Part shown: in pieces, positions 1-4,636 of the stretch | Layout of the letters: every line of letters begins with the position of its first letter | How positions within the stretch are numbered: position 1 is the stretch's first letter | Source: an uncultured Clostridia bacterium | GTDB taxonomy: Bacteria > Bacillota > Clostridia > Peptostreptococcales > Anaerovoracaceae | Assembly: GCA_934277655.1 (NCBI GenBank) | Contig: CAKQVC010000175.1 | Span: forward strand, 1-5,027 | Reading direction: 5' to 3' | DNA: 5,027 bases | Made by a program: the position numbers and the translations under genes | The notes under the pieces: generated by a model | Database searches by the model: none | What the model saw: only the letters and a program-made list of their open reading frames with translations | Told to the model about the DNA's origin: nothing

Positions 1-1212
1 TTTTAAGGAGGCTTTTTCAATTTTTTTATCTGAAACAAGTTTGTATTTTCCTATTTCTTTTCCGTCCTTTAACACGATCATCGAGCCCACCGTGCTCCCC
101 TTTTTCAGAGGAAGTTTTATCTGATCCTTCAGTTCAATCCGGGTTGTAATAGAATCCGTCTTCCCTTTCGGCGCCAGTGCCGTAATCTTCTGCAGTGTGA
201 CCACATCCAGCTGCTGAGGGGTTCCTTTGCTTACTTCCATCTGTGCCATTTTCTGTCCCTTTTCGGCAACCGTGGCTGCTTCAAAATTGGCAAACCCATA
301 ATCAAACAGTTTCGCAACCTGGGCATTGCGGATTTTAGAAGTTTCGCAGCCCAGTACCACTGCGATCAGATGGGTATCGCCTCTGACTGCCGACGCACTC
401 AGACAGAATCCTGCATCGCTGGTAAATCCAGTTTTAATTCCATTGCAGCCTGGGTAAGCTTTTATCAGCTTATTGGTATTGGTCAGTCCAAACTCTTTTT
501 CCTTGCCTGGAAGTCCTACTGTTATCGTACTCTGCCACTTTGTAAACCACTGGTGAGTCTCTTTGTGGGCGTACAGGGCTTTTGACATGACTGCTATATC
601 ATATGCACTGGAATAATGATTTGTCACCGGAAGTCCATTGGTATTGACAAAATGGGTATCCCGCATGCCAAGTTCTTCTGCTCTTTTGTTCATTCGTTCG
701 ACGAAAATCTCTTCGCTGCCCGCCACATACTCTGAGAGAGCAACACAACCGTCATTCGCACTTGCCATGGCCACACCTTCCATCAATTCTCTGACTTTGT
801 GTTTTTCGCCTGCTTCCATATACATCTGGCTTCCTCCCATAGAAGCTGCCCTTTCAGAAATGGTAACTTCATCATCCAGCGTTATCCTGCCATCGTCTGC
901 CGCTTCCATGACAAGCAGCATGGTCATCACTTTCGTAACGGATGCCGGCGGAAGTTCCTTATGAGAATCTTGTTCAAACAGGACCTCTCCGCTTTCGGCA
1001 TCTATCAGCACTGCACCTTTCGCCTCTATCGCAAGTTTCCCGGCCTGACTGCTGTTTCCATCAGTCTTTACATTTGAGGTGTTTTCGTTTTGGATCGTTT
1101 CCACTACGATCGGTTCCTGTTTATTCAGTTTGTTGCTCAAAGTTTCAAGACCGACAAAGGTGCACAGAATCAAGGCTGTACCGACCAGACTTGCAATGAT
1201 TTTTTTGCGCAT
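1..1212 (-). CDS. dacF: D-alanyl-D-alanine carboxypeptidase, DacF/PBP5 type (C-terminus cut by window edge)
   Basis: This is a peptidase S11 penicillin-binding protein. The family removes the terminal D-Ala from peptidoglycan pentapeptides on the outer face of the membrane. All three active-site motifs are visible and in frame: S91-V-T-K94 (nucleophile serine and lysine), S151-A-N153, and K260-T-G262. Residues 1-4 (MRKK) and a hydrophobic stretch at about 5-20 form an export signal or N-terminal anchor, with no clear lipobox. The catalytic domain spans about 45-295. From about 308 to the window edge the sequence fits the PBP5 C-terminal beta domain. Reading is open for 404 codons without a stop; the usual C-terminal membrane-associating tail lies beyond position 1. 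The ATG at 1212 is preceded by GAGGGTGG (1221-1228) at 8 bases. It sits downstream of a terminator, so it is probably transcribed separately from desulfoferrodoxin. The symbol follows family and gene context; a DacA/DacB-like paralogue is possible. Confidence 0.92.
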   Translation of the reverse strand, partial: MRKKIIASLVGTALILCTFVGLETLSNKLNKQEPIVVETIQNENTSNVKTDGNSSQAGKLAIEAKGAVLIDAESGEVLFEQDSHKELPPASVTKVMTMLLVMEAADDGRITLDDEVTISERAASMGGSQMYMEAGEKHKVRELMEGVAMASANDGCVALSEYVAGSEEIFVERMNKRAEELGMRDTHFVNTNGLPVTNHYSSAYDIAVMSKALYAHKETHQWFTKWQSTITVGLPGKEKEFGLTNTNKLIKAYPGCNGIKTGFTSDAGFCLSASAVRGDTHLIAVVLGCETSKIRNAQVAKLFDYGFANFEAATVAEKGQKMAQMEVSKGTPQQLDVVTLQKITALAPKGKTDSITTRIELKDQIKLPLKKGSTVGSMIVLKDGKEIGKYKLVSDKKIEKASLK

Positions 1213-1244
1213 ATCCTATTCCACCCTCTCCTATATCGTGGTTC

Positions 1245-1250
1245 ATTATA
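1245..1250 (-). promoter_or_regulatory. Possible -10 element for dacF
   Basis: A perfect TATAAT on the minus strand lies 32 bases upstream of the dacF start codon. No good TTGACA-like -35 is present at 16-18 bases; the hexamer at 17 bases is GCATGA. The site may be a weak housekeeping promoter or an accidental match in AT-rich DNA. A sporulation sigma-factor promoter was considered but the spacing does not fit. Confidence 0.3.
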
Positions 1251-1284
1251 TGCACAAAAGTGATTATTCATGCCGATATTTTAC

Positions 1285-1343
1285 TGCAGGAAACAAAAGC
1301 CTTCAGACTCTGTAAACTCCCACTCTGCAACTCCTTTCCTGCA
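1285..1343. repeat. Perfect 9-bp inverted repeat with 41-base spacer upstream of dacF
   Basis: TGCAGGAAA at 1285-1293 is the exact reverse complement of TTTCCTGCA at 1335-1343. The pair lies between the desulfoferrodoxin terminator and the possible dacF -10. It could be two half-sites for a regulator, a long hairpin in the dacF leader if transcription starts further upstream, or chance. The arms do not extend on either side. Confidence 0.35.
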
Positions 1344-1350
1344 AAGCAAA

Positions 1351-1381
1351 ACACCCGATGCTGAAAGATAGCACCGGGCAT
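1351..1381 (-). terminator. Hairpin terminator after desulfoferrodoxin, probably bidirectional
   Basis: ACACCCGATGCT (1351-1362) and AGCACCGGGCAT (1370-1381) form a 12-pair stem around a 7-base loop. On the minus-strand RNA all 12 positions pair, three of them as G-U, and the stem is followed by UGUUUUGC. On the plus strand the stem has mismatches but is followed by a better T-run (TTTTATTTTTT). It lies 42 bases downstream of the desulfoferrodoxin stop and closes the oxidative-stress unit, isolating dacF. Confidence 0.8.
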
Positions 1382-1422
1382 TTTATTTTTTGTATGTGAT
1401 TAAATTGGATTAAAATATGCTT

Positions 1423-1797
1423 TTATGCTTCCCAAATTCCATGGAGATTGCAATATGCATAAACTGCTTCCACGCCGTCGCCTTCTGCAAGTGCAAACAC
1501 CACTTCCGGCTTCTCGCCGGGGCTTAGCTTTTTCAGCTGTGTTCCCTGTTTCGTCTGCAGGCTTACCCACTGAATGAAATGTTCCGGGATCATCGGATGC
1601 TCAACACTTCCGACTGCAACCCTAACCAGATTTTCTTCTACGCTGTACTGCGGTACATGTTTTTCAACTGCCGCATCAACCGTTCCGGGGATCAGCTCTT
1701 CCATTTTTTCTCCACAGCATACTACAGGTACGCCTTTGTCCTCGATCTTTTCAATAATATTGCCGCAATGGTTGCATTTATAAAATCTCTGTTTCAT
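1423..1797 (-). CDS. dfx: Desulfoferrodoxin (superoxide reductase, two-iron class)
   Basis: This 124-residue cytoplasmic protein reduces superoxide to hydrogen peroxide without making oxygen, using electrons usually supplied by rubredoxin; this is the standard strategy of strict anaerobes. The N-terminal desulforedoxin-like domain (about 1-36) has all four iron-binding cysteines: C8-x-x-C11 and the adjacent pair C27-C28. The catalytic domain carries the full square-pyramidal iron site: H47 in EKHVPQ, H67 and H73 in the HPMIPEHF segment, then C116 and H119 near the end. E45 and K46 match the conserved residues by the open coordination site. Length agrees with the roughly 125-residue two-iron superoxide reductases. 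AGGAG at 1806-1810 lies 8 bases before the ATG. The gene starts 47 bases after the rubrerythrin stop with no promoter or terminator seen between, so the two are probably co-transcribed. The peroxide it makes is a substrate for its neighbour rubrerythrin. Confidence 0.96.
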   Translation of the reverse strand: MKQRFYKCNHCGNIIEKIEDKGVPVVCCGEKMEELIPGTVDAAVEKHVPQYSVEENLVRVAVGSVEHPMIPEHFIQWVSLQTKQGTQLKKLSPGEKPEVVFALAEGDGVEAVYAYCNLHGIWEA

Positions 1798-1844
1798 GAT
1801 AAAATCTCCTTTGTGTTTTTTGTCTTATTTACTTTGTTTGTATT

Positions 1845-2387
1845 TTAGTAGTTTTCTGCGTGTATTTCGAAGTAACTCTGCGGATGATTGCAGGTCGGGC
1901 ATACTTCCGGTGCGGATGTTCCGACAACGATGTGCCCACAGTTGCGACATTCCCATACCTTGACTTCACTCTTCGCAAAAACTTCCTTCATCTCTACATT
2001 GTGGAGCAGCGCACGATATCTTTCTTCATGGTGTTTTTCGATTTCTCCGACAAGTCTGAATTTTGCAGCGAGTTCCGGGAAACCTTCTTCTTCTGCCGTC
2101 TTCGCAAAATCTTCATACATATCGGTCCATTCATAGTTTTCGCCTTCAGCTGCTGCCAGCAGGTTCTGTGCTGTATCGCCGATTCCGTTTAATTCCTTGA
2201 ACCACATCTTTGCGTGCTCTTTTTCATTTTCAGCTGTTTTGAGGAATAATGCGGAAATCTGTTCGAATCCCTGCTTCTTAGCAGTTGATGCAAAGAATGT
2301 ATATTTGTTTCTTGCCTGTGATTCTCCAGAAAATGCTGCTTCCAGGTTTTTTTCAGTCTGTGTTCCTGCGTACTTGTTAACTCCCAT
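1845..2387 (-). CDS. rbr: Rubrerythrin (peroxide-reducing diiron/rubredoxin protein)
   Basis: This 180-residue cytoplasmic protein reduces hydrogen peroxide to water, drawing electrons through rubredoxin from NAD(P)H. An N-terminal ferritin-like four-helix domain (about 1-140) holds the diiron ligands: E22 in [11 protein letters not shown]55-x-x-H58 in ENEKEH, the E86-W-T-D89 segment, and E117-x-x-H120 in [11 protein letters not shown]-terminal rubredoxin-like domain (about 141-180) binds one iron through C147-x-x-C150 and C163-x-x-C166, with the usual 12-residue gap. Length and domain order match classical rubrerythrin, not the reversed or rubredoxin-less types. Position 89 is Asp where Desulfovibrio vulgaris rubrerythrin, as I recall it, has Glu. 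AGGAG at 2396-2400 sits 8 bases before the ATG. The gene has its own likely promoter and operator (2461-2495) and can also be reached by read-through from the Fur-family gene. It leads into desulfoferrodoxin. Confidence 0.96.
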   Translation of the reverse strand: MGVNKYAGTQTEKNLEAAFSGESQARNKYTFFASTAKKQGFEQISALFLKTAENEKEHAKMWFKELNGIGDTAQNLLAAAEGENYEWTDMYEDFAKTAEEEGFPELAAKFRLVGEIEKHHEERYRALLHNVEMKEVFAKSEVKVWECRNCGHIVVGTSAPEVCPTCNHPQSYFEIHAENY

Positions 2388-2419
2388 AATGTTTTCTCCT
2401 TTTCATTTCACTTAATTTT

Positions 2420-2449
2420 GATGTCTGCGGTCGGACGCCTGCCGGCATC
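2420..2449 (-). other. GC-rich hairpin in the rubrerythrin mRNA leader
   Basis: A GC-rich patch interrupts otherwise AT-rich leader DNA, 33 bases upstream of the rubrerythrin start. On the minus strand GATG and CATC close the element, with CGG/CCG and GG/CC pairing inside small internal loops; the segment TGCCGGCA (2440-2447) is itself palindromic. It lies downstream of the predicted rbr transcription start, so it would be in the mRNA. It could affect mRNA stability or processing. It has no U-run and is not a terminator. Confidence 0.35.
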
Positions 2450-2460
2450 CTCTTCAAATA

Positions 2461-2479
2461 TAGAAATTATCTTTTTCTA
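2461..2479. promoter_or_regulatory. Putative PerR/Fur-type operator at the rubrerythrin promoter
   Basis: This 19-bp inverted repeat has arms TAGAAA and TTTCTA separated by 7 bases. It covers the predicted -10 of the rubrerythrin promoter, a position typical of a repressor site. Its outer arms (TAGAA-N9-TTCTA) and total length equal those of the palindrome on the perR promoter at 2937-2955. The classical Fur box is also a 19-bp 9-1-9 element. Binding by the adjacent PerR-type protein is inferred. Confidence 0.6.
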
Positions 2480-2495
2480 TGTTTTATTTCTTCAA
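2466..2495 (-). promoter_or_regulatory. Likely rubrerythrin-desulfoferrodoxin promoter
   Basis: On the minus strand a -35 TTGAAG (2490-2495) and a -10 GATAAT (2466-2471) are 18 bases apart. The -35 matches consensus at four of six positions and the -10 at five of six. The elements fall in the 131-base gap between the PerR-type gene and rubrerythrin, and the operator at 2461-2479 overlaps the -10. This would allow rbr and dfx to be induced apart from read-through. Confidence 0.5.
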
Positions 2496-2518
2496 TTTTG
2501 TGTTCCGGCATGCTATGT

Positions 2519-2887
2519 CTAATAACTTTCTGCTTTTTTACATTCCCGGCAGATATGTCGGACTTTCAGTTCATAGGACTCAATTTCATAGCCAAGTTGT
2601 TTCTCTATGGATTCAGTCATATCTTCGAGCCTTATGTCTGCAAGCTTTCCGCATCTGCTGCAGATAATATGATCATGTCTGGTCGTATTATCGTATCGAT
2701 CCGGGCATCCCGGCTCAGTTATTCGTATGATCTTGCCTTCCTGCAAAAGCGTTTTCAGATTATTATATACAGTTGCCTGAACAACTTTAGAATTATTATT
2801 CTTCATTTCCATAAAAATATGTTCCGCTGTGGGATGTTCTCTGGAATTAAGAATGATTTGTAAAATTTGTTCTCCATACTTTGACAT
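2519..2887 (-). CDS. perR: Fur-family peroxide-responsive repressor (PerR type)
   Basis: This 122-residue DNA-binding metalloregulator probably represses the rubrerythrin genes and itself until peroxide oxidises its bound iron. The N-terminal winged helix includes HPTAEHIF and the recognition segment QATVYNNL (37-44). All five regulatory-metal ligands known from Bacillus subtilis PerR have counterparts: H18, D66, H71, H73 and D84. The Asp after CGKLA fits PerR better than Fur, which usually has Glu. The structural zinc site is C76-x-x-C79 and C113-x-x-C116. The N-terminus is about 19 residues shorter than Bacillus PerR (H18 equals H37), lacking the TPQR segment. I chose ATG at 2887 because AGGTGG (2893-2898) lies 5 bases before it; an in-frame GTG at 2896 falls inside that ribosome site. 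The gene is first in an apparent perR-rbr-dfx unit with an operator on its own promoter. Iron or zinc specificity cannot be settled from sequence. Confidence 0.9.
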   Translation of the reverse strand: MSKYGEQILQIILNSREHPTAEHIFMEMKNNNSKVVQATVYNNLKTLLQEGKIIRITEPGCPDRYDNTTRHDHIICSRCGKLADIRLEDMTESIEKQLGYEIESYELKVRHICRECKKAESY

Positions 2888-2892
2888 TGGTA

Positions 2893-2898
2893 CCACCT
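2893..2898 (-). promoter_or_regulatory. Ribosome binding site that decides the perR start
   Basis: AGGTGG lies 5 bases upstream of the ATG at 2887. The alternative start GTG (2896-2894), three codons earlier, overlaps this element and has no ribosome site of its own. The ATG is therefore preferred, giving 122 rather than 125 residues. Confidence 0.75.
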
Positions 2899-2936
2899 GT
2901 CTGTTTATCTTAATCGACTTACTTATAATTAATTTT

Positions 2937-2955
2937 TAGAATTAATTTAATTCTA
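2937..2955. promoter_or_regulatory. Perfect 9-1-9 palindrome: putative PerR operator on the perR promoter
   Basis: TAGAATTAATTTAATTCTA is a perfect 19-bp palindrome around one central base, the same size as a classical Fur box. It begins at the last base of the perR -10 and covers the predicted start site, so binding should block transcription. It shares its outer arms with the rubrerythrin operator at 2461-2479. Negative autoregulation by the downstream Fur-family protein is inferred from family practice and position. Confidence 0.75.
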
Positions 2956-2982
2956 TTATACTCATTCTTTTTCTTTTGTCAA
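2955..2982 (-). promoter_or_regulatory. Strong vegetative promoter of perR
   Basis: On the minus strand TTGACA (2977-2982) and TATAAT (2955-2960) are both perfect consensus hexamers, 16 bases apart. The predicted start is near 2948, giving a leader of about 60 bases before the perR ATG. The spacer is purine-rich. A promoter this strong with an overlapping operator fits a gene held repressed and released by stress. Confidence 0.85.
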
Positions 2983-3003
2983 TAGATTTTACCAAAATAT
3001 TTT
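2976..3003 (+). promoter_or_regulatory. Possible divergent promoter back-to-back with the perR promoter
   Basis: On the plus strand TTGTCA (2976-2981) and TATTTT (2998-3003) are 16 bases apart, matching consensus at five and four of six positions. Its -35 overlaps the perR -35 on the other strand, and the palindrome at 3002-3016 would cover its -10 end and start site. No convincing plus-strand gene follows. In DNA this AT-rich, chance is a real alternative. Confidence 0.25.
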
Positions 3004-3016
3004 AGAATTATTCTAA
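3002..3016. promoter_or_regulatory. Per-box-like 7-1-7 palindrome upstream of the perR promoter
   Basis: TTAGAATTATTCTAA is a perfect 7-1-7 palindrome. It differs from the Bacillus Per box (TTATAATNATTATAA) only at one symmetric pair of positions. Its centre, 3009, is 63 bp from the centre of the operator at 2946, near six helical turns. It overlaps a second palindrome, TCTAATTAGA (3012-3021). It may assist perR autoregulation or control the possible divergent promoter. Confidence 0.6.
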
Positions 3017-3043
3017 TTAGATTCCAAGCATTGGTCTTTAATG

Positions 3044-3058
3044 AAAATAACTTATTTT
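3044..3058. repeat. Perfect 7-1-7 AT palindrome
   Basis: AAAATAACTTATTTT is perfectly palindromic around one base. It has the symmetry and length of a Fur-family box, but its half-site AAAATAA does not match TTAGAAT or TTATAAT, so PerR binding is doubtful. Only 3 bases separate it from the hairpin at 3062-3080. Confidence 0.4.
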
Positions 3059-3061
3059 AGA

Positions 3062-3080
3062 CATCTTTCGTCAAAAGATG
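3062..3080. repeat. 7-bp hairpin with 5-base loop
   Basis: CATCTTT and AAAGATG pair perfectly around the loop CGTCA. Neither strand has a T-run directly after the stem, so it is not a standard terminator. It could be a structure in a read-through pdp transcript or in a plus-strand transcript from the possible divergent promoter. Confidence 0.45.
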
Positions 3081-3253
3081 ATTACAAAAAAGGAACCATA
3101 TAAATTTGTGCCAGCCAAGAAAAGTAGGCTGTTCAAATGTTTTGCCATAGAAAAAACAGACTTCTTCCTGGTAGTCACATCACTCTTATTTTAACAGTTG
3201 AAGTGATAGTTTTCTACCTTTCCGTGTCTGCTTTTATGGTAGCTTCATATAAT

Positions 3254-3296
3254 GTGCTTTCCCGATGCTGTATATCACAGCTTACATTGAAAGTGC
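3254..3296. other. Nested stem structure just after the pdp stop
   Basis: GTGCTTTC (3254-3261) pairs with GAAAGTGC (3289-3296), enclosing an inner hairpin GCTGT/ACAGC (3267-3281). As plus-strand RNA the outer stem has 8 pairs including two G-U. As minus-strand RNA those two positions mismatch, leaving five contiguous pairs. On the minus strand no U-run follows. It may protect or trim the pdp 3' end, or belong to an unproven plus-strand RNA. Confidence 0.3.
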
Positions 3297-3310
3297 TATA
3301 TTTCTATTCT

Positions 3311-4636
3311 TTATTCCTGTGACAGTCCGATGATTTTCTTGATCAATACCGGACGATCTGCCGGTTCATCTGTGATCCTAAAAGCTTTCGCTGCCTCGTT
3401 CATACCGTTTTCCAGTTTTTTCGGATCATTTCCATAGAAAACAGCCAGAACATCGCCTTTTTTTACTGCATCGCCGACTTTTTTCTTAAGATAAACGCCT
3501 GCAGAAAGATCTATAGCATCTTCCTTCGTTGCTCTTCCCGCACCGGTATGCTGAGATGCAAGACCAATGGTTCTTGCTGCAATTCCGCTGATATATCCAT
3601 CTTTGTCTGCTTTCAATTCTGCTTTATGGGCTGCCTGCGGGAACAAGCTGTAGTCCTCCACGATCGCAGGATTACCACCTTGCGCGGTTACGAATTTGCG
3701 GAACTGCTTCAGACCTTTTCCGCTGCGAAGTGCTTCGGCTGTCATATCATGTCCTTCCTGCACAGATGCTGCTTTTCCTCCCAGGTAAACCATGATACCT
3801 GCCAGTCTTTCTGCAAGTTCAGTGATGTCTTCCGGCCCGTTTCCTTTCAGAGTTTCAATAGCTTCAATAACTTCCAGTGCATTTCCGACTGCTTTGCCCA
3901 AAGGCTGGCTCATATCTGTAATAGCAGCCACCGTTTTCTTTCCTGCATCATCTCCGATGTCAACCATCAGGTTTGCAAGAGTTGTCGCATCTTCCAGGTT
4001 TTCCATGAAAGCACCATCGCCGCACTTAACGTCTAAAACGATTGCATCGCTGCCTGCTGCCAGTTTTTTGCTCATGATAGAAGACGCGATCAGTCCGAAA
4101 TTATCAACAGTTGCGGTAACATCACGCATTGCATACAGTTTTTTATCGGCCGGTGTGATATGTGCCGTCTGTCCGATAACCGCCATTCCAATGTTATTTA
4201 CCTGATTCATAAACTCTTCCGGCTCCAAAGTGGTCCTGAATCCCGGAATGGATTCCATTTTATCAACTGTGCCTCCTGTGAATCCCAGACCACGACCACT
4301 CATTTTTGCGATCGGAACACCACAGGCAGATGCCAGCGGCGCCACGATCAGAGTCGTTTTATCTCCAACCCCGCCGGTAGAGTGTTTGTCCACTTTGATC
4401 CCGTTGATTGACGACAAGTCAATGGTATCGCCTGAATAACGCATTGCATTGGTCAGCTGGAACGTTTCTTCTCTGTCCAGTTTTTTAAAAAAGATCGCCA
4501 TCAGCAGTGCTGCAATCTGGTAGTCTGGAATCTCGCCAGCTACATAGCCATCGACAAAATATTTAATTTCTTCTTCAGAAAGTTTTCCACCTTCTCTTTT
4601 TTTATAGATAATATCGGACATATTAAAAGCCATCAT
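3311..4636 (-). CDS. pdp: Pyrimidine-nucleoside phosphorylase
   Basis: This 441-residue cytoplasmic enzyme splits uridine, deoxyuridine or thymidine with phosphate into free base and (deoxy)ribose-1-phosphate, the substrate of neighbouring DeoB. The family signature K84-H-S-T-G-G-V-G-D92 is intact, followed by the loop S113[10 protein letters not shown]123, both around the phosphate site. R171, S186 and K190 coincide in number with the base-binding residues of E. coli thymidine phosphorylase. Position 111 is Lys; from memory, Lys here marks the broad-specificity enzymes whereas strict thymidine phosphorylases have Met, so I prefer pdp over deoA. An N-terminal helical domain is followed by the large alpha/beta domain and a C-terminal domain at about 345-430. 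GAGGAG (4642-4647) lies 5 bases before the ATG. That ATG overlaps the deoB stop in ATGA, implying translational coupling. In-frame M2 and M6 are alternative starts. Length agrees with the family (433-441). Confidence 0.95.
   Translation of the reverse strand: MMAFNMSDIIYKKREGGKLSEEEIKYFVDGYVAGEIPDYQIAALLMAIFFKKLDREETFQLTNAMRYSGDTIDLSSINGIKVDKHSTGGVGDKTTLIVAPLASACGVPIAKMSGRGLGFTGGTVDKMESIPGFRTTLEPEEFMNQVNNIGMAVIGQTAHITPADKKLYAMRDVTATVDNFGLIASSIMSKKLAAGSDAIVLDVKCGDGAFMENLEDATTLANLMVDIGDDAGKKTVAAITDMSQPLGKAVGNALEVIEAIETLKGNGPEDITELAERLAGIMVYLGGKAASVQEGHDMTAEALRSGKGLKQFRKFVTAQGGNPAIVEDYSLFPQAAHKAELKADKDGYISGIAARTIGLASQHTGAGRATKEDAIDLSAGVYLKKKVGDAVKKGDVLAVFYGNDPKKLENGMNEAAKAFRITDEPADRPVLIKKIIGLSQE

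Larger units (their letters stand above)
2888..3310. other. AT-rich region without a convincing gene between pdp and perR
   Basis: The 423 bases hold the perR leader, promoter and operators at the perR end, then a run of palindromes and hairpins (3002-3016, 3044-3058, 3062-3080, and CAGCC/GGCTG at 3112-3131). Nothing codes convincingly on either strand. The 61-codon plus-strand frame starting at 3137 has no good ribosome site, resembles no known family and runs into pdp. No clean U-run terminator for pdp was found, so where pdp transcription ends is unclear. Confidence 0.6.

Noticed and set aside
1153..1176. Possible lipobox (LILC) in the DacF N-terminus
   Set aside because: The residue just before Cys is Leu, not Gly, Ala or Ser, so lipoprotein processing is unlikely; it reads as a plain hydrophobic signal or anchor.
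1245..1275. Sigma-F or sigma-G type promoter for dacF (GCATG and CATATAA)
   Set aside because: The spacer is 16 rather than about 18 bases and the -10 has a mismatch; the evidence is too weak to call.
638..1315. Several overlapping plus-strand frames opposite dacF
   Set aside because: The minus strand encodes all three peptidase S11 motifs in one open frame; the plus-strand frames are shadows.
2783..2805. TTTAGAAT and ATTCTTC half-sites inside perR, resembling the operator motif
   Set aside because: The spacing and second arm do not match the other sites, and the segment is explained by coding for an Asn-rich loop.
3112..3131. CAGCC/GGCTG inverted repeat as an attachment site or insertion-sequence end
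   Set aside because: It is only 5 bp, has no matching partner copy, no transposase and no target duplication in the window.
3140..3185. Possible pdp terminator ending in TGTTTTTTCT on the minus strand
   Set aside because: Only a 4-bp stem (GACT/AGTC) precedes the T-run, which is too weak for a confident terminator.
3137..3322. 61-codon plus-strand reading frame with hydrophobic stretches
   Set aside because: It has no good ribosome site, resembles no family I know, and ends inside the well-supported pdp gene. Hydrophobicity is expected from AT-rich DNA.
3548..4205. Long plus-strand frames (162 and 137 codons) opposite pdp
   Set aside because: They mirror the codon structure of a clearly real minus-strand enzyme and have no recognisable domains or ribosome sites.
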